The notes below the pieces were generated by a model. The model ran no database searches. It saw only the letters and a program-made list of their open reading frames with translations, and was not told the origin of the DNA. From Chitinophagaceae bacterium (GTDB lineage Bacteria > Bacteroidota > Bacteroidia > Chitinophagales > Chitinophagaceae): 9,962 nucleotides of DNA. Shown piece after piece: positions 1-4,980 of this stretch (its first letter is position 1; every line of letters begins with the position of its first letter). The position numbers and the translations under genes were made by a program. Location of the stretch: the NCBI GenBank assembly GCA_021323155.1, contig JAJTCI010000063.1:1-9962 (forward strand). The letters are read 5' to 3'.

Positions 1-63
1 GTACGGATAGGAACTTCCCTTTTTAGAGAATATAACACACTTTAACACCAAACACGTGATGGA

Positions 64-117
64 TGTAACGAATAGACCCGGCGTTGGCGGGATACCGGGT
101 ACTATTAGTCTACCTTT
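64..117 (+). promoter_or_regulatory. Shared TGTAAC / ACCTTT upstream element, copy A
   Basis: TGTAAC lies at 64-69 and ACCTTT at 112-117 (within TACCTTTG, which matches the Bacteroidota -7 consensus TAnnTTTG). The start codon of the next gene is at 124. The two boxes start 48 nt apart, as in copies C and D. TGTAAC could be an ECF-type -35 box with a short leader, or an activator site upstream of a -7 box whose transcript would begin almost at the ATG. The spacing is seen directly; the role is inferred. Confidence 0.5.
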
Positions 118-123
118 GAAAAC

Positions 124-312
124 ATGAAGAATGATGAATTAGTGAAGTGCAGATCAACCGGGTTGGACATCAGCCAGTCAGAAATGAACTACCGGGAAGA
201 CAAGAAAAATGTGCTCGTTAAAAGGCTGCAGCTGCAGCTCGGCAAAACCCGCGAACAGGTACTCGGCTTGTTTCGTTTTTATAACAAGGCCTCGAAGTCA
301 AAAAAAGTGTAG
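124..312 (+). CDS. Small CsbD-like stress protein, N-terminal half diverged
   Basis: A 62-aa basic, soluble protein with no signal peptide. From about residue 22 (NYREDKKNVLVKRLQ, then LGKTREQV) it follows the second half of Bacteroidota CsbD-family proteins, which usually read like YEEGKEDELLGKLQ...LGKTKEEV. The N-terminal half of CsbD, with its Gly/Trp-containing KG.W motif, is not recognisable. CsbD proteins are small, abundant general-stress proteins of unknown biochemical role, often induced by osmotic or phosphate stress. The start follows the shared TGTAAC element 60 nt upstream, so stress-type induction is plausible. The gene converges with the lipoprotein gene after a 21-nt gap. It may be a diverged CsbD paralog or an unrelated short helical protein. 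Confidence 0.6.
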   Translation: MKNDELVKCRSTGLDISQSEMNYREDKKNVLVKRLQLQLGKTREQVLGLFRFYNKASKSKKV

Positions 313-333
313 ATCAACCACGCTCCAGCCTGC

Positions 334-729
334 TCATTGGTACCTGAGCTCGTACTTGTTCCAGGCCGTGCTCCACGCATAAACTATTTTTACTTCGTCG
401 CTGCTCCACGGGGGCATGTACGGATACCGCGTCAGGTGATGGACCATACCACTGATACCGGGTGCGATCCCCACTGTATCTTTTTTCGTACCCATATAGG
501 CCCCTGCTGCGGCGTAAACATCCCATTGCACCACAACAAATATTGAATCATATACCGCCTTGTCTGATGTAACGGTCGTTTTCCAGACCTCTGGAGCGCC
601 CGTGTTGATTGCTCCATGACTCACTGAGGCTTGGAGGGTTACGCGATTCCACGGGTCAGATGGCGATGTTGCATCCTTACTGCACGATAAGAAAGCGACA
701 AGAAAAGCCAGGAATAAAATTGTTCTCAT
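334..729 (-). CDS. Small lipoprotein, unknown function
   Basis: A 131-aa protein with a short signal peptide (hydrophobic residues about 3-14) ending in a lipobox, AFLSC, with Cys16 as the lipidated residue followed by SKDATSP. It is therefore expected to be anchored in the inner or outer membrane on the periplasmic or outer side. The mature part contains several Trp/Tyr-rich beta-type stretches (VVVQWDVYAAAG, VKIVYAWSTAWNKYELRY), suggesting a small beta-sandwich, but I recognise no family. It is the only - strand gene in the first 4.5 kb. Its ATG overlaps by 4 nt (ATGA) the stop of a doubtful 43-aa ORF upstream. The next 130 nt upstream also hold a three-hairpin element that could be its leader. 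Confidence 0.75.
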   Translation of the reverse strand: MRTILFLAFLVAFLSCSKDATSPSDPWNRVTLQASVSHGAINTGAPEVWKTTVTSDKAVYDSIFVVVQWDVYAAAGAYMGTKKDTVGIAPGISGMVHHLTRYPYMPPWSSDEVKIVYAWSTAWNKYELRYQ

Positions 730-857
730 GATAACGAGGTTTGGTGATCAGCCAGCTTTTGATTGGAACAGCACGACAAATAACGTTCCATGCCGTTTGC
801 GCCAGCGGCAGTATACACCCCTAGGCCGGGGTGGGTGCACACCTGGACTTTATTCAT
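726..857 (-). CDS. Doubtful 43-aa ORF overlapping the lipoprotein start
   Basis: ATG at 857 and TGA at 726-728, which overlaps the lipoprotein ATG as ATGA, the arrangement expected of translationally coupled genes. The peptide has no signal sequence and is Cys-rich (a CC pair near its middle). The same DNA folds into three neighbouring hairpins (764-833), so the open frame may be accidental. Without homologs I cannot choose between the two. Confidence 0.2.
   Translation of the reverse strand: MNKVQVCTHPGLGVYTAAGANGMERYLSCCSNQKLADHQTSLS
764..833. repeat. Three adjacent hairpins (structured or REP-like element)
   Basis: Three perfect inverted repeats follow each other. TGGAAC 764-769 pairs with GTTCCA 785-790. 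TGCCG 791-795 pairs with CGGCA 806-810, starting on the very next base. CACCCC 816-821 pairs with GGGGTG 828-833. Loops are 15, 10 and 6 nt. The block is GC-rich inside a more AT-rich spacer between the divergent lipoprotein gene and the 969 gene. It could be a structured leader of the lipoprotein mRNA (- strand), a small RNA, or an interspersed intergenic repeat; the window holds only one copy. Confidence 0.45.
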
Positions 858-907
858 TCTTTGCCCATGGTAACATCATGAACATCTGCAACATTCCATT
901 GTTACTC

Positions 908-963
908 TGTAACGAAAACCGTTGTAATAACAGCACCTTTATCCCTTCAATACATAAATCTTT
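908..963 (+). promoter_or_regulatory. Shared TGTAAC / ATCTTT upstream element, copy B
   Basis: TGTAAC at 908-913 and ATCTTT at 958-963, with ATG at 969. The boxes start 50 nt apart, two more than in copies A, C and D. TATCCCTT at 940-947 recurs in copy C (1434-1441), and in both cases lies 29 nt before the ATG. TGTAAC here is also the right half of a small palindrome, GTTAC-TCT-GTAAC (901-913). Confidence 0.45.
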
Positions 964-968
964 CAACT

Positions 969-1151
969 ATGAAGTACCAATTTTTCCAACGCGACCTGCC
1001 GGATCTAAGGAATCAACTTAAAAAGGAAGAGGTCAAATATTTAGCGGCGATCGAAAGATCAGATAGCGGCTCACTCATAAAGATTAAAGAGCGAATGATC
1101 ATCCTCCAGGATCAATTGCAACGCGCCCGCACAGGGTATAACGGCTTATAA
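969..1151 (+). CDS. Small helical protein, paralog of the 2539 gene product
   Basis: A 60-aa, charged, cytoplasmic protein without membrane or signal segment, predicted almost entirely helical (two helices split near the SDSGS turn at residues 32-36). I do not recognise a named family. Its core can be aligned with the 80-aa protein encoded at 2539-2781: Tyr, then x-Ala-Ala, then a basic residue, Asp-Ser, a hydrophobic pair, Lys, and Ile-x-x-Leu spacing. Both genes have the shared TGTAAC element at the same distance, so they are probably paralogs under one control. The ATG at 969 is preferred because it fits this spacing and an A-rich start region. No terminator was seen downstream. Confidence 0.65.
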   Translation: MKYQFFQRDLPDLRNQLKKEEVKYLAAIERSDSGSLIKIKERMIILQDQLQRARTGYNGL

Positions 1152-1404
1152 CTGTGACTTACCAAGGACATGAGAGACTTCTGACTTTTTGTCCCCCAAC
1201 AACACTCCTTATCGGTAGAATACATTTCCCGCCCTCGTTCCTCTCATGGTGGATGTCATGGACGCGGAGCCAGGGTCGAGGTGCTGATAAAAGCAGCCGT
1301 GAATTGCACGAACATCGCCATAACAGAACATTGTCGGCCTGCAGACCTCGCTGCTGCAGTTCCTTGTGTTATTGAGCGAAACATTTACTGTAAGAGATTA
1401 AATA
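1152..1404. other. Spacer without a convincing gene
   Basis: About 250 nt, richer in GC than a typical promoter spacer. Short frames are open on both strands, including a GTG-started frame 1154-1375 on + and two overlapping - strand frames. None has a good start, a recognisable motif or clear codon bias over its rivals. It may be a decayed gene or plain spacer. I see no promoter, terminator or repeat in it apart from two CTGCAG palindromes near 1339-1356. Confidence 0.4.
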
Positions 1405-1458
1405 TGTAACAATTAGGCGCCCGTATGCTAGGGTATCCCTTTTATAAAGCTTACCTTG
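1405..1458 (+). promoter_or_regulatory. Shared TGTAAC / ACCTTG upstream element, copy C
   Basis: TGTAAC at 1405-1410 and ACCTTG at 1453-1458, with ATG at 1463. Box starts are 48 nt apart, identical to copies A and D. TATC begins 29 nt after the start of TGTAAC, matching TACC in copy A and TAAC in copy D at the same offset. This is a candidate promoter for the cupin gene. Confidence 0.5.
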
Positions 1459-1462
1459 AGCG

Positions 1463-1864
1463 ATGAACAATATGAAAAGCAATGACGGGTTGGGACATGA
1501 TGGGTTGGGACAAACCAAATCGGCTAAACAGAATGGAGGTTTAGCAAAACTTAAATCCCATATCATCATCGAGATCATAGAATATGTTCCGAACGCGGTA
1601 GTGAGCAAAACGATCATCAAGAAAACCACCGGCAACATTACAGCGGTCTCTTTCGACGCCGGGGAGGAGTTATCGGAGAAATTCTGCCCCTTCGACACTT
1701 ACATCCAGATAATCGACGGCTCAGCGGAAGTGTGCGTTGATAACAAGGTGTTCAGCCTTAAGCTCGGAGAAGGCATTATCATACCCGCAAGCGCGAAACA
1801 TACTTTCAGCGCGCTGGAGCAATTCAAAATGATCTCTACGGTAATTAAAAGCGGCTACGAATGA
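1463..1864 (+). CDS. Cupin-fold protein lacking the usual motif-1 histidine
   Basis: A 133-aa cytoplasmic protein. Residues 1-30 are a low-complexity Gly/Asn/Lys-rich tail; residues about 33-130 form one cupin domain. Motif 1 reads FDAGEELSEKFCPFDTYIQIIDG (split: FDAGEELSEK, FCPFDTYIQIIDG, residues 64-86). Relatives in this cupin_2 group usually have His where Lys73 stands (SEH..PFDA). Motif 2 keeps IIIPASAKH with His113. With a main ligand gone, metal binding and catalysis are doubtful; a ligand-sensing or structural role is possible. An 11-bp repeat (GGGTTGGGACA at 1487-1497 and 1502-1512, period 15) encodes the duplicated GLG motif in the tail. ATG 1463 fits the upstream element; ATG 1472 is an alternative start. 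Confidence 0.8.
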   Translation: MNNMKSNDGLGHDGLGQTKSAKQNGGLAKLKSHIIIEIIEYVPNAVVSKTIIKKTTGNITAVSFDAGEELSEKFCPFDTYIQIIDGSAEVCVDNKVFSLKLGEGIIIPASAKHTFSALEQFKMISTVIKSGYE

Positions 1865-1914
1865 GAACCGGCCGGAAATCCACTCGTGGTTTAGCTTTTG
1901 CTCAATAATTACAC

Positions 1915-2475
1915 TTGATAGTTTATATTAAATACATGGTCAGCCTTCGTTGCAAAATGATGGTGCAGTCCGAACTGGAAAAGCTCGGCTTGAAATTTTC
2001 ACGCCTGGACCTGGGCATGGTTGAACTGACCAATGACCTGGCCGCCGCGGAACAACTGGCCCTTAAAGAAAACCTGACGCGACTGGGCCTCGAGTTGCTT
2101 GACGACAAAAAAAGCATCCTGATTGAGAAGATAAAGCAGGTGATCATCGAACTCATTCACTACTCTGACGAATTGCCAGACGTGAATTATTCCACCTATA
2201 TCAGCGAGAAACTCAATTACGACTATAACTACCTCTCCAATATCTTCTCCGAGGTAAAAGGGATCACCATCCAGAATTTCATCATATTTCACAAGATCGA
2301 AAAGGTGAAGGAGTTGCTGCTGTACAATGAACTCAACCTTACAGAGATCGCCTATAAACTACATTACAGCAGCGTGGCCCACCTTTCCAACCAGTTTAAG
2401 AAAGTTACCGGCCTCTCCCCTTCCTTTTACAAGAAACTCAAAGAAAAGAGAAATATCAACCTGGAGAACCTGTAA
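1915..2475 (+). CDS. AraC-type regulator with HMA-like N-terminal domain, TTG start
   Basis: A 186-aa protein. Residues about 2-65 (YIKYMVSLRC, then LGMVELT, then LGLELLDD) look like a ferredoxin-like HMA domain, as in a common group of short Bacteroidota AraC proteins whose N-terminus usually reads IKxMVCxRC. Here the first Cys is Ser10, so only Cys13 remains and metal binding through a CxxC is unlikely. Residues about 90-180 are the AraC DNA-binding domain with two helix-turn-helices; NLTEIAYKLHYSSVAHLSNQFKK is typical of the second (split: NLTEIAYKLHYS, SVAHLSNQFKK). I chose TTG 1915 over ATG 1936 because relatives keep the YIK segment. TTAGCTTTTG (1890-1899) is near the Bacteroidota -7 box. 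It lies among the TGTAAC genes and could be their regulator, but this is a guess. Confidence 0.85.
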   Translation: MIVYIKYMVSLRCKMMVQSELEKLGLKFSRLDLGMVELTNDLAAAEQLALKENLTRLGLELLDDKKSILIEKIKQVIIELIHYSDELPDVNYSTYISEKLNYDYNYLSNIFSEVKGITIQNFIIFHKIEKVKELLLYNELNLTEIAYKLHYSSVAHLSNQFKKVTGLSPSFYKKLKEKRNINLENL

Positions 2476-2479
2476 CATC

Positions 2480-2533
2480 TGTAACATTTACTCCCTCGCC
2501 TATAACTATAACGGCCGGTTAACGCGCACCTTT
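2480..2533 (+). promoter_or_regulatory. Shared TGTAAC / ACCTTT upstream element, copy D
   Basis: TGTAAC at 2480-2485 and ACCTTT at 2528-2533, with ATG at 2539; box starts are 48 nt apart. A second TGTAAC at 2471-2476 overlaps the end of the AraC gene (its TAA stop is inside the box), so two copies sit 9 nt apart. This could strengthen binding or be a coincidence of the stop codon. Confidence 0.5.
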
Positions 2534-2538
2534 ACAAA

Positions 2539-2781
2539 ATGCATACCCCTACACAATATTACACTTCCAGGCCATCACCAGATTGGGTGGAGACCCGGCT
2601 TGAAATGCTTGAACAGTGTTACCAGGCCGCACTCACTAAGGACAGCGAATTTGTTATCCTGAAAGATATACGGGATGAGATCAGCGCGCTGCACCTACAG
2701 GTGGCGGGACTGGAATTTTGTATAACGTCACCTCAAACTGATGCCATTAAAAACCCGGTTACTGCCAATGCATGCAGCTAA
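2539..2781 (+). CDS. Small helical protein, paralog of the 969 gene product
   Basis: An 80-aa protein with no signal peptide. Residues about 14-55 are helical and align with the 969 protein (Y-x-AA, then K-DS, then ILKDIRDEISAL against LIKIKERMIILQ). The last 25 residues (from ITSPQTD) are Pro/Asn/Ala-rich and probably disordered, without counterpart in the shorter paralog. The function is unknown. It follows the AraC gene by 63 nt in the same direction but carries its own copy of the shared upstream element, so it is probably transcribed separately. Read-through from the regulator gene is also possible, since no terminator lies between. Confidence 0.65.
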   Translation: MHTPTQYYTSRPSPDWVETRLEMLEQCYQAALTKDSEFVILKDIRDEISALHLQVAGLEFCITSPQTDAIKNPVTANACS

Positions 2782-2900
2782 CCGAGTAGTCAAGGCACCA
2801 ATAAACTCCCTTCGCATTAGTTTGTGAACTTGCGCCAGGCCTTATTCGAACTGGCACTGTTTCTTCATAATGATCTTTCTGGCCAATTCCCAGTAATGGA

Positions 2901-2955
2901 TGTAACAATTGCGCGGTAAAGTGTAACCCGGGCGCAGATGCTTTGGACGATCTTT
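2901..2955 (+). promoter_or_regulatory. Shared TGTAAC / ATCTTT upstream element, copy E
   Basis: TGTAAC at 2901-2906 and ATCTTT at 2950-2955, 49 nt apart. The left flank ATGGA is identical to that of copy A. The expected start codon near 2961 is missing; the nearest ATG is at 2971. It may be an orphaned promoter whose gene has decayed. Confidence 0.35.
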
Positions 2956-2970
2956 ACCCAAACACCATCT

Positions 2971-3255
2971 ATGAACAGGACAACAGGACCGGGAGTATGG
3001 AACAACAACTCGCAATGCGGAGCAGATCATGGCTTTGGCCTGCTGGCCAGGTTGCAGGAACTTCTGCATAAGACATTTCGACATCTCAGTACCATACCTG
3101 CATTTAATATAGGGGCCAGGAGATCAATTGAACCGCAATTGGTACCCGCGCTCATCTTCACCCAGAATTACCAGGCAAATCAAAATCCTACAAAACAACC
3201 CGGCGGTACAATGCCTAGCGTAGAAAGCTACTCCAGGTTCAAGCCGACCCTTTAA
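2971..3255 (+). CDS. Doubtful 94-aa ORF behind element E
   Basis: The frame is open from 2938, but ATG 2971 is the first start downstream of the element. The product has no signal peptide or known motif. Its composition changes along its length, with a helical middle (LLARLQELLHKTFRHLS) and an Asn/Gln/Pro-rich tail. Another + frame over 2940-3069 looks equally protein-like, so this may be a frameshifted remnant rather than a working gene. Confidence 0.25.
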   Translation: MNRTTGPGVWNNNSQCGADHGFGLLARLQELLHKTFRHLSTIPAFNIGARRSIEPQLVPALIFTQNYQANQNPTKQPGGTMPSVESYSRFKPTL

Positions 3256-3287
3256 ACTAAGTAAGTCAAAAAATTCAAAATAAACAG

Positions 3288-3719
3288 ATGAAAAAAAGCT
3301 ACGCAACATTCAGCCTCTTCGCTATTATCGCATTCATCGCTCTGGCAGGGCTTTCCAGCTGCGCCAGCAAACACACCTTTCAAAGCTCTACCGTAGTTCC
3401 GGCAGCGCGCGGCGATGTGAAAGTGAAAAGAGACGGCAATAAAAATTACGTGATCAAAGTGGATATACGCAACCTGGCCGAGGTAAAAAGATTACAGCCT
3501 GCACGGGAAGCCTATGTAGTATGGATGGTGGGAGAAGATGATGCTACAAAGAACATCGGGCAGATCAAGAGTTCGTCTACGATGATCTCATCCAAACTCA
3601 AAGCGTCTTTTCAAACGGTATCGTCCACCAAACCGCATAAGATCTTTGTAACAGCGGAAGATGATGCAGGGGCCATGACACCGGGCTCCATGGTGATACT
3701 CACCACCGACAATTTCTAA
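3288..3719 (+). CDS. Small lipoprotein of a conserved Bacteroidota family, unknown function
   Basis: A 143-aa protein. Residues 1-25 form a lipoprotein signal peptide with lipobox GLSSC (Cys25), followed by ASKH. The mature part reads as a small beta-sandwich: VVPAARGDVKVKRDGNKNYVI (split: VVPAARGDVKVKRD, GNKNYVI), then the NLAEVKRLQP segment, then YVVWMVGEDD, NIGQIKSSS and IFVTAEDD. I recognise this as a recurring small lipoprotein type in Chitinophagaceae, resembling the extracytoplasmic half of anti-sigma-K-like proteins, but it has no helix-rich sigma-binding part. It heads a likely operon: the winged-helix gene follows after 19 nt and the response regulator overlaps that by 4 nt. A role in envelope stress sensing is an inference from this context. 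Confidence 0.8.
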   Translation: MKKSYATFSLFAIIAFIALAGLSSCASKHTFQSSTVVPAARGDVKVKRDGNKNYVIKVDIRNLAEVKRLQPAREAYVVWMVGEDDATKNIGQIKSSSTMISSKLKASFQTVSSTKPHKIFVTAEDDAGAMTPGSMVILTTDNF

Positions 3720-3738
3720 CTACCAGTATCCATTACAT

Positions 3739-4008
3739 ATGAAAAACAAAAGAATAGACCGGCAGATCTTGCTGGAAACATTGATAAAACATGAAACGCT
3801 GACCATAATAGACCTGGCGAAAGAGGAGAACCTCGGCCTGGTTCCAGATCCCAATCACCTGGACCTCCTGCTACAGGAATTGCGCGACAGCGGTCATGTG
3901 GAAGATCTCCCAGGTGTGCTTCCCGTAACCTATACAATCACCGTAAAAGGTATCGACGAGGGCTTGCGGCTGAGAAATCTTCCCGGGTCTGATAAAAACG
4001 AGTTATGA
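3739..4008 (+). CDS. Small winged-helix-like protein
   Basis: An 89-aa cytoplasmic protein. Residues 1-32 (RQILLETLIKHETLTIIDLA) and 38-55 (NHLDLLLQELRDSGHVEDL) look like helices 1-3 of a winged helix, and residues 58-72 (GVLPVTYTITVKGIDEG) like the beta wing. This is the arrangement of small MarR/PadR-like or bacteriophage-type DNA-binding domains, but no family could be named. Its stop overlaps the response regulator start (ATGA at 4005-4008), so the two are probably made together. The receiver lacks an output domain of its own, and this protein might supply DNA binding in trans. That pairing is inference. Confidence 0.7.
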   Translation: MKNKRIDRQILLETLIKHETLTIIDLAKEENLGLVPDPNHLDLLLQELRDSGHVEDLPGVLPVTYTITVKGIDEGLRLRNLPGSDKNEL

Positions 4009-4430
4009 ATAAAACAGGCCCGATAATAATTATTGAAGACGATCTTGACGACCAGTCGTTATTGAAGGATATCTTCCATAGTCTGGATTACAACAACGAC
4101 ATCACTTTCTTTACGGATGGCAACAAAGCGCTGGAATACCTGAACAGGACTGATGTGCAACCCTTCCTGATACTCTCAGACATCAATATGCCCCTGATCG
4201 ATGGCTTCCAGCTGAGAAAAAAGATATTTACAAATGATCAATTGCAAAGCAAGTGCATCCCCTACCTCTTCTTTACAACGGGCGCCAACAGGAAAGCGGT
4301 GACGGAGGCATATGCGATGTCCGTACAGGGATTTTTCCTGAAACCAATGACAGAAGCTGGTTTGAAAAATACAATCAGAAAGATCGTGGAATATTGGCAG
4401 GAATGTATCGCGCCGGGGGAATACGAATAG
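4005..4430 (+). CDS. Receiver-only response regulator
   Basis: A 141-aa single-domain CheY-like protein with no output domain. The acidic pocket is EDD (residues 11-13), the phospho-acceptor is Asp59 in LILSDINMP, the switch Thr is 91/92 (FFTTG), and the conserved Lys-Pro is 113-114 (FFLKP). All residues needed for phosphotransfer are present. Stand-alone receivers of this type act in phosphorelays or by binding partners. No histidine kinase is in the window. It is the last gene of the 3288-4430 operon, followed by a strong terminator. It is clearly paralogous to the 7371 product (shared PFLILSDIN, KCIPYLFF, SVQGFF segments). Confidence 0.93.
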   Translation: MNKTGPIIIIEDDLDDQSLLKDIFHSLDYNNDITFFTDGNKALEYLNRTDVQPFLILSDINMPLIDGFQLRKKIFTNDQLQSKCIPYLFFTTGANRKAVTEAYAMSVQGFFLKPMTEAGLKNTIRKIVEYWQECIAPGEYE

Positions 4431-4462
4431 TTTATGGCAATATCTCGGGAACTGGATGAAAG

Positions 4463-4494
4463 AAAAACCGCTGCAATTCTGCAGCGGTTTTTTT
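4463..4494 (+). terminator. Intrinsic terminator, likely bidirectional
   Basis: A perfect 13-bp stem (4463-4475 with 4480-4492) around the loop ATTC, core CCGCTGCA/TGCAGCGG. Flanking A and T runs give a U-tail on both strands. It lies between the convergent response regulator (ends 4430) and FAS1 gene (ends 4506) and should stop both. Confidence 0.9.
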
Positions 4495-4505
4495 AATATG
4501 GATAG

Positions 4506-4910
4506 TTAGTTCAGTACAGTGTCCAGGCAGTGGATCACGCCATTCGATGTCTTCATATCATGACCCAGGATCTCCGCTTTATCGATATGCACCGTGCCAT
4601 TCTTCACCTGTACAGAAAGCTCTTTCCCGTTTATCGTCTTAAGCTTCTGACCGTCTTCCAGGTCCCTGAATACGATCTTTCCCTCCACCAGGTGGCTATT
4701 CAACAGGTCCGAAAGCTTTTCGGTGTTTTCTTTTTTCAGCAGGTCATCTACTTCGTTCGCTTCCAGCTTCGCGAAAGCTGCGTCCGATGGTGCGAAAAAT
4801 GTATAAGGGCCCGTACTACTCAACACCTGGTCGAGGTTAGTGGCAATGATGGTCTTTTTGAGGGTGGTCATGTTCCGGTCCGTTCTTACCACCTGTGTTA
4901 TGTTTGACAT
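4506..4910 (-). CDS. Single FAS1 (fasciclin) domain protein
   Basis: A 134-aa protein made of one complete FAS1 domain. The H1 motif is YTFFAPSDAAFAKL (residues 36-49) and the H2 region is SNGVIHCLDTVL near the C-terminus. FAS1 domains are adhesion or ligand-binding folds, usually secreted in bacteria. Here no signal peptide or lipobox is visible, and no upstream in-frame start would add one, so the protein appears cytoplasmic or leaves by another route. Single-domain, leaderless FAS1 proteins do occur in Bacteroidota. It lies 68 nt downstream of a 49-aa ORF on the same strand, separated by a nested inverted repeat, and ends at the shared terminator. Confidence 0.92.
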   Translation of the reverse strand: MSNITQVVRTDRNMTTLKKTIIATNLDQVLSSTGPYTFFAPSDAAFAKLEANEVDDLLKKENTEKLSDLLNSHLVEGKIVFRDLEDGQKLKTINGKELSVQVKNGTVHIDKAEILGHDMKTSNGVIHCLDTVLN

Positions 4911-4933
4911 TGATTTGTTTTATCGACCGGCAA

Positions 4934-4980
4934 AACACCGGCGCCATGTAAGTTAACCCTAATTAACGGTTGCCGGTGTT
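4934..4980 (-). repeat. Nested inverted repeat between the 49-aa ORF and FAS1 gene
   Basis: AACACCGGC 4934-4942 pairs with GCCGGTGTT 4972-4980 (9 bp). Inside it GTTAA 4952-4956 pairs with TTAAC 4963-4967. The outer arm reaches into the stop codon of the small ORF (4979-4981). There is no clear U-tract on the - strand, so it is not a standard terminator; a processing site, attenuator or leader structure for the FAS1 gene is possible. Confidence 0.45.

Larger units (their letters stand above)
2782..3287. other. Gene-poor stretch, probably regulatory or decayed
   Basis: About 500 nt. It holds the fifth TGTAAC element (2901-2955) and a second TGTAAC at 2922-2927. Open frames exist on both strands, but each looks natural only over short pieces in different frames: a + frame ending in TAA near 3069, a + frame ending at 3255, and the tail of a - frame ending near 2842. 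This pattern suggests one or more genes broken by frameshifts. I see no terminator, although the 3288 gene starts only 32 nt after the last frame. Confidence 0.4.

Noticed and set aside
728..1021. 97-aa + strand ORF
   Set aside because: It overlaps the better-supported 969 gene and the hairpin block, lacks a start context and has unnatural Cys/Pro/Asn composition.
1154..1375. 73-aa GTG-started + ORF
   Set aside because: Trp/Cys/Arg-rich product with no motif, no start region, and rival open frames on both strands.
64..2955. TGTAAC copies as repeats of a CRISPR or mobile element
   Set aside because: The shared sequence is short, the spacing between copies is irregular (hundreds of nt), and each copy is tied to a gene start rather than to a direct repeat.
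2842..3084. 80-aa - strand ORF
   Set aside because: Only its last 15-20 residues look natural; the rest is Cys/Arg/Pro-rich shadow translation across element E.
563..3650. TGTAAC copies within the lipoprotein genes (near 564 and 3646)
   Set aside because: They lie inside coding sequence and lack a second box and a start codon at the right distance, so they are taken as chance.
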